The notes: generated by a model not told the origin, from the letters alone. A stretch of DNA of 64,000 bases from Planotetraspora kaengkrachanensis (GCF_016862895.1 NZ_BONV01000036.1:62001-126000); one strand, 5' to 3'. Shown: positions 16,381 through 25,411, numbered from the stretch's first letter. Numbers and translations are program-made.

Positions 16381-18554
16381 GCACTCCGACCCGGCGGGTG
16401 GACGCCCGCGAAAAGGTGACCGGCGCGGCGCGCTACGGCGCGGACCGGACGTCCCCGGACCTCGCCCACGCCGTGTTCGCCGTCTCCACCATCGGCAAGG
16501 GCCGTGTCGTGAACGTCGACACCGCCGCCGCGGAGGCCGTCCCCGGCGTGCTGACGGTGGTGACCCGCATCGACCCGGCCGAGCTGGGTTCGCCCGGCTT
16601 CCTCATGGGCGGGGGCTACGGCTTCCAGAGTCTGCAACCGCTGACCGACGACCGCATCGCCTATCGCGGCCAGCCCATCGCGCTGGTCGTGGCCGACACG
16701 CTCGTCGCCGCGACAGAGGCGGCGAACCTGGTCCGGGCCGACTACGAGCCCGAGCCGATCGCGACCGACCTCGACGACGAAGGCGCGGAGACCCTCGTGC
16801 AGGAGGAGGCCATCCCGCTTCCGTTCCTCGCCGACATCGTCGTGGGCGACGCCGACGCCGCCTTCGTGAAAAGCCCGGTGCGGATCGAGGCGTCCTTCGA
16901 CCTTCCCCGGCAGCACCAGGTGCCGATGGAGCTGATCGGCGGCGTCGTGGAGTGGCGCGGCGACACGCTGGTGGTGCACGAGGGGACCCAGAACGCGGGC
17001 GCCCTGCGCGGCGGCCTGGCGAGACAGCTCGGCATGGATCTCGCGAAGATCGAGGTCATCGCCCCCTACACGGGAGGCGGGTTCGGCCAGAAGAACTCCC
17101 TTCAGCCCCATGTGGGACCGCTCGCGCTGGCCGCGCGCAGGCTCGGCCGGCCGATCAAGTTCGTCATGCCCCGGACGCAGACGTTCCACCAGGCCAGCTT
17201 CCGCCCGGCGAGCCGCCACCGGGTACGGCTCGGCGCCGACGAGACCGGCCGCATGCTGGCCGCGGTCCACGAGGTCGACCAGCAGACCTCCCGGCACGAC
17301 CTGTTCCCCAGCATGTCGACGGAGATCACCAGCCGTCTCTACGGGATCGGCGATTTCCGCGGCCGTCAGCGGCTGGTCCGCACCGACGTGCAGACCCCCG
17401 GCTTCATGCGCGCGCCGTTCGAGCACCCCGCCGCTTTCGCGTTCGAGTCGGCCGTCGACGAGCTCGCCTACGCCGTGGGGCAGGATCCCGTCTCTCTGCG
17501 CCTGGCCAACGACACCGACGTCGACCCGGTCACCGGGCAGCCGTTCTCGTCCCGCCACCTCGCCGAGTGCCTGCGGCGCGGAGCCGACATGTTCGGCTGG
17601 GCCGGCCGTACGCACGAGCCCCGCTCGATGCGTGCGGCGGACGGATCGCGGATCGGCTGGGGGGTCGCGGCCGGCGTCTACCCCGCGTCGCTCGCACCGG
17701 CCGTCGCCCGCGTGACCGCCACCTCGGAAGGAAAGGTCACCGTCGGGGTGGACGGCCACGAGATGGGCCAGGGCATCCGCACCGCGATCACCCTGCTGAT
17801 CTCCGAGGACCTGTCCATCGAGGTCGGCGACGTGACCGTGTACGTCGGCGACACCCGGGTCGCGCCGCAACATCTCACCGCCGGCTCGTGGGGCACGGCC
17901 ACGGCGTTGCAGGCCGTCCACGCCGCACTTCGTGAGCTGCGCAAACACCTCAACGTGGCGGACAGCGATCCCGTCGACCTGGGGGCGGCGGTCGCCGCGA
18001 CAGGACAGACGAGCGTCGAGGTGGAGGCGACCACCATCGCGCCCGGCCAGCCACCCGAGATCATCGAGCACTCACGCGCGGGACTGGTCTCCTTCGCGGG
18101 GCCCGTCTACCCCGGCTTCGTCGCGTTCAGTTTCATCGCGCACTTCGTCGAGGTGCGGATCGAGCCGACCACGCGGCGCATCCGGGTGCCGCGCGTGGTC
18201 AGCGTGGCCGACTGCGGCAGGGTCGCCAGCCCGGTGACCGCCGCAAGCCAGCTGCGTGGCGCCGTGGTCTGGGGGATCGGGGCGTCGTTGCGGGAGGAGA
18301 GCGAGGTCGACCCCCGATTCGGCGGGTTCGCCAACGCGACCCTGGAGGAGTACCCGATCCCGGTCAACGCCGACATCGGCGAGATCGAGGTCGGTTTCGT
18401 CGACGAGCCCGACCCGATGCTCAACCCGGTCGGCGTCAAGGGACTCGGCGAGGTGGCCATGGTGGGTGTGGCCGCCGCCATCGCCAACGCCGTGTTCCAC
18501 GCCACAGGCCGCCGACAGCGACGACTGCCGATCCGCATCGAAGACGTGCTCTGA
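16377..18554 (+). CDS. Molybdenum hydroxylase large subunit (PaoC/xanthine dehydrogenase family)
   Basis: 725 residues, starting at ATG 16377, which overlaps the TGA of the FAD gene (ATGA). It starts with the usual RRVDAREKVTGAARYGADR. Mo-cofactor motifs include TGGGFGQKN and the late VKGLGEVAMV, whose Glu corresponds to the catalytic base of the family. With the two preceding genes it forms a complete Mo-Fe/S-FAD hydroxylase. The 4Fe-4S insert in the FAD subunit favours aldehydes over xanthine as substrates. No Mo-cofactor insertion chaperone (XdhC/PaoD-like) follows; the next gene is a kinase. Confidence 0.92.
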   Translation: MSTPTRRVDAREKVTGAARYGADRTSPDLAHAVFAVSTIGKGRVVNVDTAAAEAVPGVLTVVTRIDPAELGSPGFLMGGGYGFQSLQPLTDDRIAYRGQPIALVVADTLVAATEAANLVRADYEPEPIATDLDDEGAETLVQEEAIPLPFLADIVVGDADAAFVKSPVRIEASFDLPRQHQVPMELIGGVVEWRGDTLVVHEGTQNAGALRGGLARQLGMDLAKIEVIAPYTGGGFGQKNSLQPHVGPLALAARRLGRPIKFVMPRTQTFHQASFRPASRHRVRLGADETGRMLAAVHEVDQQTSRHDLFPSMSTEITSRLYGIGDFRGRQRLVRTDVQTPGFMRAPFEHPAAFAFESAVDELAYAVGQDPVSLRLANDTDVDPVTGQPFSSRHLAECLRRGADMFGWAGRTHEPRSMRAADGSRIGWGVAAGVYPASLAPAVARVTATSEGKVTVGVDGHEMGQGIRTAITLLISEDLSIEVGDVTVYVGDTRVAPQHLTAGSWGTATALQAVHAALRELRKHLNVADSDPVDLGAAVAATGQTSVEVEATTIAPGQPPEIIEHSRAGLVSFAGPVYPGFVAFSFIAHFVEVRIEPTTRRIRVPRVVSVADCGRVASPVTAASQLRGAVVWGIGASLREESEVDPRFGGFANATLEEYPIPVNADIGEIEVGFVDEPDPMLNPVGVKGLGEVAMVGVAAAIANAVFHATGRRQRRLPIRIEDVL

Positions 18555-18601
18555 GGGCTCGCACTGAGCGATTCCGATCAATGTCGTGGTAGGCATGGCA
18601 C

Positions 18602-20137
18602 ATGTCACCGCCCGCCCCTCTGCGTGCCGACGACCCCCGGCGCCTCGGTGTCTATCGTCTGGCAGGGCGCATCGGCCAGGGGGGCCAGGGAGTGGTGTTC
18701 CTCGGCACCGCTCCCGGCGGCGGCCACGTCGCGGTGAAGCGCATGCACCAGGAGTTGGACGACGAGAAGGCCAGGCGACGGTTCATCGCCGAGGTGGATG
18801 CGGTGCGGAGGGTCGCACCCTTCTGCACGGCGCAGGTGCTCGACGCCGACCTCGACGGAGAGCGCCCCTACATCGTCAGCGAGTACATCGACGGGCCCTC
18901 CCTCCGCGAGGACATCACGACCTCCGGCCCCCGCACCGGAGGATCGCTCGATCGGATCGCCGTGGCCATGGCCACCGCGCTCGCGGCCATCCATCGGGCC
19001 GGCGTGGTGCACCGGGACTTCAAGCCGGGCAACGTCCTGCTCGGCCCCGACGGCCCGCGCGTGATCGACTTCGGCGTCTCCCGGATTCTGGACGCGACGG
19101 AGACCGCGACGATCACTCCGGTCGGCACGCCCGCGTACATCTCTCCCGAGCAGCTCAGGGGAGAAAAGGTGAGTCCGGCGGCCGACATGTTCGCCTGGGC
19201 TCTCACCGTCGCCTACACCGCGAGCGGGCGGCACGCCTACGGCGCGGAATCCTTCGAGGCGATCCTCGGCAGGATCCTGTTCGGCACGGCCGACCTCGGG
19301 CCTCTCAGCGGCCGGTTACGCGACATCGTCGTCACCTGCCTCGCGGCGGACCCCGCCGAGCGGCCGACCGCTGACCAGGTGCTGCGTCACCTCATCGGCC
19401 CTGACGAGTTCGGCCTCCCCGGCGCGACACCCGGCACCGTGCTCGAGGCGGGAGCGCTCCTGGCCGGCGACACCCGCCCGACCTCCTCGGCGAACGAGGC
19501 GGAGGAGAGCGTCTCCGCGGACGCCGTCACCGACCCCCAGGCGGCACCGGGCGCCGAGGAGGTCGTCTCCGTGCCCGACCGGGACGGAATCGAGCACACC
19601 CGTCCAGGCCCCGTCTCAGGGTGGTTCCTGCGAAAGCCCGCCCTCGTGACGGTGGCCGCCGTACTCGTTGCCGGTGTCGTCGGGGCGGCGTTGTGGTGGA
19701 CCGGTCACGTCCCCGCGGGCACGATCGCCTCGCCGTCCCCGTCCTCAGTGCCTGTGTCCTCCTCCACTGCGCCCGCCACGCCGACCGCCACCCCTTCGCC
19801 GCCGGGAGCGTTCTCGTACGTGGGCCGCTGGACCGGAAGCGCCGAGTACTCCACGAGAGACCTGGTCTTCTCCGTGGAACTCGTCCTGGCCGCGGACTCG
19901 GCCGAGTCCGGCTCCATGAGGTGGGGGGAGAACCTTCAGTGCTCGGGGCGGTTGAGCCGGATCCGTGAGACGGCCGTCACCCTCACCATGCGGCTCGGCA
20001 AGGTCACCGGCCCCAGCGGGTGCTACCCGGGCACGCTCGCGCTCACTCCGCAGGGCAGCGACACCATGGCCTTCCAGGTCACCCGCACAGGAGAGGATCG
20101 GCCCCGGTATTCCGGCCTCGCCGTCCTGACCCCCTGA
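18602..20137 (+). CDS. Receptor-like Ser/Thr protein kinase
   Basis: 511 residues. Kinase domain about 15-265: glycine loop GRIGQGGQGVV, VAVKRM lysine, catalytic loop HRDFKPGNVLL near 136 (Phe for the usual Leu), DFGVSR near 155, and GTPAYISPEQL. After a linker rich in acidic residues a single membrane helix lies near 348-368 (VTVAAVLVAGVVGAALWW), then a Ser/Thr/Pro-rich stalk and an external domain of about 110 residues with two Cys (LQCSGRL, SGCYPGT) that could form a disulfide. The extracellular ligand is unknown. The first 53-bp repeat array starts 14 bp downstream. Confidence 0.9.
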   Translation: MSPPAPLRADDPRRLGVYRLAGRIGQGGQGVVFLGTAPGGGHVAVKRMHQELDDEKARRRFIAEVDAVRRVAPFCTAQVLDADLDGERPYIVSEYIDGPSLREDITTSGPRTGGSLDRIAVAMATALAAIHRAGVVHRDFKPGNVLLGPDGPRVIDFGVSRILDATETATITPVGTPAYISPEQLRGEKVSPAADMFAWALTVAYTASGRHAYGAESFEAILGRILFGTADLGPLSGRLRDIVVTCLAADPAERPTADQVLRHLIGPDEFGLPGATPGTVLEAGALLAGDTRPTSSANEAEESVSADAVTDPQAAPGAEEVVSVPDRDGIEHTRPGPVSGWFLRKPALVTVAAVLVAGVVGAALWWTGHVPAGTIASPSPSSVPVSSSTAPATPTATPSPPGAFSYVGRWTGSAEYSTRDLVFSVELVLAADSAESGSMRWGENLQCSGRLSRIRETAVTLTMRLGKVTGPSGCYPGTLALTPQGSDTMAFQVTRTGEDRPRYSGLAVLTP

Positions 20138-20150
20138 CCCACCCCCCGGC

Positions 20151-20428
20151 GTGATCATGCACGGGTTCGGCCGCGCATGGTCTGACGTGCCCGAACCCTT
20201 GGCGTGATCATGCACGGATTCGGAGACGTACGGCCTGATCAGGTGTGATGCGGTTCGCGATCATGCATAAGGCCCTTGCCTGCATGATCACGGATGGTGA
20301 AGAACCAGTTCGGGTGGGTCTTCGCAGAATCTGTGCATGATCACAAACTATGTTCCCGCTGGTCGCGGGACACCTCACCGAGTCTGTGCATGATCACCCC
20401 AAGGGGGTCATGATCACCCCAAGGGGGG
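20151..20428. repeat. 53-bp-period repeat array, locus 1 (opposed blocks)
   Basis: Unit heads in forward orientation (GTGATCATGCAC and variants) start at 20151, 20204 and 20257; heads in reverse orientation (GTGCATGATCAC and variants) start at 20280, 20333 and 20386. All steps within a block are exactly 53 bp. The conserved part is about 19 bp (consensus GTGATCATGCACAGATTCG); the remaining 34 bp is degenerate but alignable, with a shared CTGACCTG-like word. A further pair of TGATCACCCC copies 20-21 bp apart closes the array (20397-20429). It lies between the convergent kinase and HxlR genes. Confidence 0.85.
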
Positions 20429-20959
20429 TCATGACTCGGCTGGTTCGCTCGCGCGTCCGGCGAGGGCGGCCACGCGGCCGGGGACGCCCGCGTATCGCCC
20501 GCGCATTCCTTCACCGGCACCCGGACCCGCGGCGAACCGCACCCCGGACGCCGTGATGGGCTCACCGGTCTTCCGGTCGACCAGGACCGGATCGATCTCG
20601 CGCCCGGTCTCGGAGTCGACCACGATCACCGGCCGTTCGCCGTCGGCCCGCAGTTCGTCGCCCCAGGTGCTCAGCGCGAGCAGTACCGGCAGGAATCGCC
20701 GCCCGCGCTCGGTGAGCACGTACTCGTACCGAACGGGACGCTGCTGGTACGGCCTGCGGGACAGGACGCCGGCCGCCACAAGTGCCTTGAGTCGGCGGGT
20801 CAGCATGTTGGGCGCGATGCCCAGGCTGCGCTCGAACTCGTCGAAGCGGCTGTAGCCGTCGAAGGCGTCACGCAGGATGAGCATGCTCCACCAGTCGCCG
20901 ACCTGGTCCAGGCTCGCGGCCATGGGGCACTCGGCCCCCGAGAAGCTGGTGCGCTGCAT
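20429..20959 (-). CDS. HxlR-family transcriptional regulator
   Basis: 176 residues with the HxlR winged helix: CPMAASLDQVGDWWSMLILRD, then the recognition region FDEFERSLGIAPNMLTRRLKAL and a YVLTERGRRFLPVL wing. HxlR proteins often sense electrophiles through an N-terminal Cys; Cys11 is present. It is the second gene of an operon with the aldo/keto reductase (4-bp gap). It probably autoregulates through the palindrome upstream of that gene. A TAGCGT box 6 nt before the ATG may give an additional leaderless transcript. Confidence 0.9.
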   Translation of the reverse strand: MQRTSFSGAECPMAASLDQVGDWWSMLILRDAFDGYSRFDEFERSLGIAPNMLTRRLKALVAAGVLSRRPYQQRPVRYEYVLTERGRRFLPVLLALSTWGDELRADGERPVIVVDSETGREIDPVLVDRKTGEPITASGVRFAAGPGAGEGMRGRYAGVPGRVAALAGRASEPAES

Positions 20960-20963
20960 CAGA

Positions 20964-22019
20964 TCACGCTACCGGCACGGCGGGCCGGTCGAACCGGCCG
21001 CGGTCGCCGCCGAGCATGACGTCGAGCATGCCCTCGTTGACCTCGTGCGGAACGCCCGCGGGAACGGCGCTGACCCGGTCGAGCAGGGAGTACTGCGCCT
21101 CGGACAGGCCGACCTCCAGTGCGCCGAGGTAGTCCTCGAGCTGCTTCACGCTCCGCGGTCCGATGATCGGCACGTACGCGGTGGTGGAGCGGCGGCCACG
21201 TTCGAGCAGCCAGGCCACCGACACCTGTGAGGGCGAGGCGCCGGTCTCCTCCGCGATCGCCAGGACGGCGTCGATGACGGCGGTCTTCTGAGTGCTGTCC
21301 TCGCTGTGGACGAGCCGGCCCCAGTCGCTCAGCCGGCCCTCCGCGCTCACGCGGTACTTGCCGGTCAGGAGGCCGCCGCCGAGCGGAGACCACTGCGCGA
21401 CCCCCAGCCCGAGCGCGTCGGCCATGGGCAGCAGTTCACGCTCCGGGGTCCGCTCGACCAGGCTGTATTCCACCTGGATTCCGGCGACCGGGGCCCATCC
21501 GCGCAGGTCGGCGATCGCCGCGGCGTGGGACACCCGCCAGGCGGGGAAGTTCGAAAGGCCGAAGTGCAGGATCTTCCCGGTGCGGACCAGGTCGTCGAGC
21601 CCGCGCAGGATCTCCTCGATCGGCGTCACCGAGTCGGGGAAGTGCACCCAGTAGAGGTCGAGGTAGTCGGTCCCCAGCCGCCGGAGGCTGGCCTCCACCG
21701 ACCGGAACATGTTCTTGCGGCTGTTGCCCGTGAGGGAGACGCCGCCTGAGGTGCCCGTGCCCGAGGTGTACTTCGAGGCGAGGACGAAGCTCTCCCGGTC
21801 TGCGGCGAGGAACTCGCCCAGCAGCCTCTCCGACTCGCCGAGCTGGTAGCCGTCCGCCGTGTCGATCAACGTGCCGCCCGCCTCGGCGAACTTCTCGAAG
21901 ATCGCCTTCGCGTCGTCTCGCCCGGCCCCGGTGCCCCAGCCGGTGCCGAAGTTGCCGGTCCCCAGTCCGTACGTCGAGACGCGCAGGCCCGTGCCGCGGC
22001 CGAATGTGGTGTACCTCAT
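20964..22019 (-). CDS. Aldo/keto reductase
   Basis: 351-residue TIM-barrel reductase. The catalytic tetrad is visible as LIDTADGY (Asp, Tyr), VLASKYTSG (Lys) and LYWVHFPD (His). The ATG at 22019 has a strong AGGAGG ribosome site; the frame is open to 22049, but that extension is not needed. It uses NADPH to reduce aldehydes or ketones of unknown identity. Co-transcription with HxlR suggests induction by a reactive carbonyl or similar stress. Confidence 0.92.
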   Translation of the reverse strand: MRYTTFGRGTGLRVSTYGLGTGNFGTGWGTGAGRDDAKAIFEKFAEAGGTLIDTADGYQLGESERLLGEFLAADRESFVLASKYTSGTGTSGGVSLTGNSRKNMFRSVEASLRRLGTDYLDLYWVHFPDSVTPIEEILRGLDDLVRTGKILHFGLSNFPAWRVSHAAAIADLRGWAPVAGIQVEYSLVERTPERELLPMADALGLGVAQWSPLGGGLLTGKYRVSAEGRLSDWGRLVHSEDSTQKTAVIDAVLAIAEETGASPSQVSVAWLLERGRRSTTAYVPIIGPRSVKQLEDYLGALEVGLSEAQYSLLDRVSAVPAGVPHEVNEGMLDVMLGGDRGRFDRPAVPVA

Positions 22020-22047
22020 CGCGAACCTCCTGCGCATGACTTTCATC

Positions 22048-22069
22048 ATGCAAGCTAACTTACTTGCAT
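22048..22069. promoter_or_regulatory. Palindromic operator, probably for HxlR
   Basis: A perfect inverted repeat ATGCAAG-N8-CTTGCAT in an AT-rich stretch 29 bp upstream of the aldo/keto reductase start. Size and position fit an HxlR-dimer site. Confidence 0.55.
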
Positions 22070-22101
22070 CATAAAAGCAACAAGGTGCACGGGCAGGCCC
22101 G

Positions 22102-22527
22102 TCAGACGGCCTGGTCGTCGGCGGGGCGTTCCTGCAGAACCCAGCCGTTGCCGTCCGGGTCGCTGAAGAACACGAAGGAGTTCCACCGGCCGCCGGGCCC
22201 GTCGGCGAGGGCGCCGTCCGGCCCGAAGTGCTGCACCGGGCTGACCACGACGCCGCGCTCGGTCAGGTGGGCCCGGGCCGCCTCGATGTCGGGAACGACG
22301 ATCTGAACCCCCTGCACAGAACCCGGCGGCATGCCCGAGCTCGCGCCCAGGACGATCGAGCACGCGGAACCGGGCGGGGTCAGCTGGACGAAACGTGTTC
22401 CAGGCCCGGCCTGGGTGTCGTGGTCGACGGCGAAGCCGACCTGCTCGCCGTAGAAGCTCTTCGCCCGGTCGATGTCCGACACGGGGATGGGGACGACTTC
22501 GAGTTTCCAGTCCATGCGGTGGCGCAT
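22102..22527 (-). CDS. VOC-superfamily (glyoxalase-like) protein
   Basis: 141 residues with the VOC fold: VVPIPVSDIDRAKSFYGEQVGF at the N-terminus (given in part), PDIEAARAHLTERGV in the middle and FFSDPDGNGWVLQE at the end. An internal ATG at 22515 (MDWKLEV) is where homology begins and may be the real start; GAGAGG lies upstream. The substrate is unknown. It lies upstream of the aldo/keto reductase promoter on the same strand and may join the same electrophile response, which is inference. Confidence 0.85.
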   Translation of the reverse strand: MRHRMDWKLEVVPIPVSDIDRAKSFYGEQVGFAVDHDTQAGPGTRFVQLTPPGSACSIVLGASSGMPPGSVQGVQIVVPDIEAARAHLTERGVVVSPVQHFGPDGALADGPGGRWNSFVFFSDPDGNGWVLQERPADDQAV

Positions 22528-22609
22528 CCTCTCGCGAGGCCCGGATCGTGTGGTCGTCTCACCGTTTCATCGATTCGGGCTCGCGGACGGACATCGGCGA
22601 ATCTCTTCC

Positions 22610-25405
22610 TCACGCCCACGTGACGCGGAGGGTCGTGGTCACGTCGAGCGGCGACCGTCCGTCCTGCGCGGCGAGGATGCCCGCGCCCTCCGGCGTACGG
22701 GCGTAGCGCGCCCGGCCGGCGCTGACCCACCGTGACCAGGCCTCGGCGAACAGGTCGGCGGACTTCCTGCTGCCCGCGAGCATGCTCGGGACCGCGTGGT
22801 GCACCACCGCGTTCGGCGCGGGGCGACCGGCCAGCCAGCGTGCGCCACGCCAGGTGGCGGACAGGAACGTGCGCGGCGGAGGGCTCACGATGTATCGGGG
22901 GACGAGGTAGCGCGGATCGGCCGGAGGCGACAGGACCTCGTCCAGCGCGACCACGAAGGCGCTGGAGGCGGCCGGGGGCACTCCCTCCAGGTCGACGCGG
23001 TACCTGCCCGTCTCGTCGACCTCCACGGTCACCGCCTCCGCGCCGAGCGGCGTGACCCCCGTCTCGCGCAGCGCGTCGGCGGTGGCGCAGGCGATCGCGC
23101 GCAGGTCCACGTCGGCGTCCGCGGCGCGGGAGAGCAGGCGTCCCGCGCCGGCGGCCGACACGAGCCCGTGGACCGCCAGGCCTCCCGCCGCCAGGGTCAG
23201 GACGGTCAGGAACGGCGACACCTGCGGGAGGGTGAGGGCGCCCAGCAGTGCGGCGGCGACGCCCGTCACCGGCCGCGGCCTGCCCGGACGGGGGACGCCC
23301 GGCCGCAACGAGAGCCCGTGTGCGGCGGGTACGAGGTCGGGGACGGCGACGGCCGTGCCGCCATCGCTCGCGAGCCGCCGTCCTTCCCGACGCGTCACAC
23401 GCAGGGTGTGGACGAGCCGGTCGGCGTAGGGCGTGCCCACCCGCCACGTCCGGCGGGTCCGGTCGCGGTCCGCGCCCCGCTGGAGCATCACCGCGTTGAG
23501 GCGGGGGAACCCGGCGGATTCCGGCGGTGCGTGGGGCGAGAGCTCGGGATGCACGTGGGCGACTCCGGCCATGATCTCGCCCGCGTCGGTGATGCCGAAG
23601 TAGCCGTCGTGCTTGTGGACGAAACGCGTCCAGTCGGCCGCGCCCTTGGGATGCCCGTCCGCGACGCAGACGACCGACCAGATGTTGGCGACCTTCTCGG
23701 GCCACTCCGGGTCGATCCGCAGGGCCCGGCCGCGTGTCTGCACGACGGCGGTGGCGGTCGTGGCCTCGGTGAGGTCGACGAGCGTGTTCACCCCGCGGGC
23801 GTCCCAGCCTTCGCCGAGCAGCGCGCGTGTCCCGATGAGGGTACGGCTGCCGCCCTGGGCGAAGAACCGGGTGACCAGCCCGACCCACTGGCGGCCGGTC
23901 CAGGATCCGCTCACCTCGACCGCACCCGTCACGTCGGCCTCGATGGGGTCGAGCCGTACGCCGGGAGCGTGAGCCGTGCAGAACTCCACGAGCGCGCGGG
24001 CGGTCGGCGCGGCGGCGGCGACCGTGCTCCCGGTCAGGAGCACGGGGTCGAGGACGGCGGTGCGCTCGTCGGCCACGAGCTCCTCCAGCACGAGCCTGGC
24101 CGATCCCGCCTGTTCGTCGAGGACGCCCGCCAGCCGGGCCGGCGGTGTGGCGGTGGCGCGTTCGTAGTCGCACAGGACGACCGCGCGCAGCCGTTCCCCG
24201 AGACTCGCGTGTTCGGCGGCGAGGATCTCCCGGACGCCCTGGGTCTTCGCCTCGCTGCGGGCGAGCACCCGGTCGACGGGGGAGCGGCCGCCGCGGATCC
24301 CGTTGCCGCCGAGCTGGTAGCCGACGGACGGGAGAGCGGCGCGGATCGCCGCGAGCGCGTCGGCGTCGGCCCTGCTCGAACTGCGCCGCAGGCACCGTGT
24401 CACGTAGTCGCCGAGCAGGACGACCCAGTCGTCCGCGGTCGGCGGATGGCGGTGTTCCTCGCGGATCCGGGCACCTTCGGGGCGGGCGAGCAGCCCGCCG
24501 AAGTGGAAGCGGAGCCCGGCGGCCGCGATCTCCGGCCGGTCCCGTTCGAAACGGTGCCAGGGCAGGATCGTGCCGTTGAGGTCGCGGCGCACGATCCGCT
24601 CGTCCAGCCAGCCGAGGAACGGACTGTCGGTGAACGCCGGATCGAGCAGGTCGGTCGTCAGTTCGGCGAACCGCTCCGCCTCGGCGGCCAGCCACTGCGA
24701 CTCCGCGGCGGTCGGGGTGACCAGCCAGGCCAGCTCGGCGAACGGTGCGAGATGCCCTTCGCGGACGACCGCGGGTATGGAGGGGCCGACGACGGGTGGG
24801 CCGAACAGCTTCCGCACGAGTTCCGCCTCGGCGGCGGTCAGGCGGTCCGGCGGTGTGGCGGTGAGACCGATCACCGTCGCCTCGGGAAGCCGGTCGAGGA
24901 GCTCGGCGACCAGCTCGCCCCAGGTGTCGAGGAGGTGGTGGCACTCGTCGAGCAGCAGCGTCACCGGTCCGGTGCCGCGTAACGCCTCCACCAGCATGCG
25001 GCCCCGCGGGCGCAGCCTGTCGAGGTGACGCCGCCGCCCGTGCCCGTCCTCGTCGACCTCGGCGTCCGGGTCGAACGTGGCGAGGGCCTGGTAGGTCAGC
25101 ACGGTGACGGGCGTGGGCATGTCCCGGTCGTCCGTCGCGCGAACGGGAGAGGGAGTGAAACGCGACCACTCGGCCATCCACTGCCCCTGGATGGCGGTGT
25201 TCGGGCCGAAGGCCACGATCGGCCGCCCGAGCCGACGGGCCGCCTCCAGGCCCACGAGCGTCTTGCCCGTTCCCGGGGGAAGGACGACCCATGCCCGGCG
25301 CCGGCCCGTCTCGAAGGCCTCGGCCAGCCGGTCGAGAGCGGCGAGCTGGTGACGGCGGAGGGGATGCGGCGGCCGGGTGTCGGCGAGGTCCGCTGGCCCG
25401 TTCAC
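22610..25405 (-). CDS. SF2 (DEAD/DEAH) helicase with hydrophobic, probably membrane-associated C-terminal region
   Basis: 931 residues. The helicase core has Walker A PPGTGKT (43-49), DECHH (153-157), a GLTATPPDR motif III near 180, and a second RecA domain with LIGTRALLGEGWDARGVNTL and a QTRGRALR motif VI. This layout resembles type III restriction/UvrB-like translocases. Between the helicase core and the last 150 residues lies a strongly hydrophobic stretch of about 45 residues near 715-760 (two helices), rare for a helicase. The final domain is not recognised. The GTG start has a TACGAT box 6 nt upstream and no Shine-Dalgarno sequence. Confidence 0.82.
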   Translation of the reverse strand: MNGPADLADTRPPHPLRRHQLAALDRLAEAFETGRRRAWVVLPPGTGKTLVGLEAARRLGRPIVAFGPNTAIQGQWMAEWSRFTPSPVRATDDRDMPTPVTVLTYQALATFDPDAEVDEDGHGRRRHLDRLRPRGRMLVEALRGTGPVTLLLDECHHLLDTWGELVAELLDRLPEATVIGLTATPPDRLTAAEAELVRKLFGPPVVGPSIPAVVREGHLAPFAELAWLVTPTAAESQWLAAEAERFAELTTDLLDPAFTDSPFLGWLDERIVRRDLNGTILPWHRFERDRPEIAAAGLRFHFGGLLARPEGARIREEHRHPPTADDWVVLLGDYVTRCLRRSSSRADADALAAIRAALPSVGYQLGGNGIRGGRSPVDRVLARSEAKTQGVREILAAEHASLGERLRAVVLCDYERATATPPARLAGVLDEQAGSARLVLEELVADERTAVLDPVLLTGSTVAAAAPTARALVEFCTAHAPGVRLDPIEADVTGAVEVSGSWTGRQWVGLVTRFFAQGGSRTLIGTRALLGEGWDARGVNTLVDLTEATTATAVVQTRGRALRIDPEWPEKVANIWSVVCVADGHPKGAADWTRFVHKHDGYFGITDAGEIMAGVAHVHPELSPHAPPESAGFPRLNAVMLQRGADRDRTRRTWRVGTPYADRLVHTLRVTRREGRRLASDGGTAVAVPDLVPAAHGLSLRPGVPRPGRPRPVTGVAAALLGALTLPQVSPFLTVLTLAAGGLAVHGLVSAAGAGRLLSRAADADVDLRAIACATADALRETGVTPLGAEAVTVEVDETGRYRVDLEGVPPAASSAFVVALDEVLSPPADPRYLVPRYIVSPPPRTFLSATWRGARWLAGRPAPNAVVHHAVPSMLAGSRKSADLFAEAWSRWVSAGRARYARTPEGAGILAAQDGRSPLDVTTTLRVTWA

Positions 25406-25411
25406 GGACGA

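Noticed and set aside
16068-18071. 667-codon minus-strand frame opposite the molybdenum hydroxylase genes
   Set aside because: No family features; shadow of a high-GC coding region.
20151-20428. CRISPR-like array (short repeat plus about 34-bp spacer)
   Set aside because: The conserved part is only about 19 bp, the 'spacers' can be aligned with one another between loci, blocks are just three units, and no cas genes are in the window.
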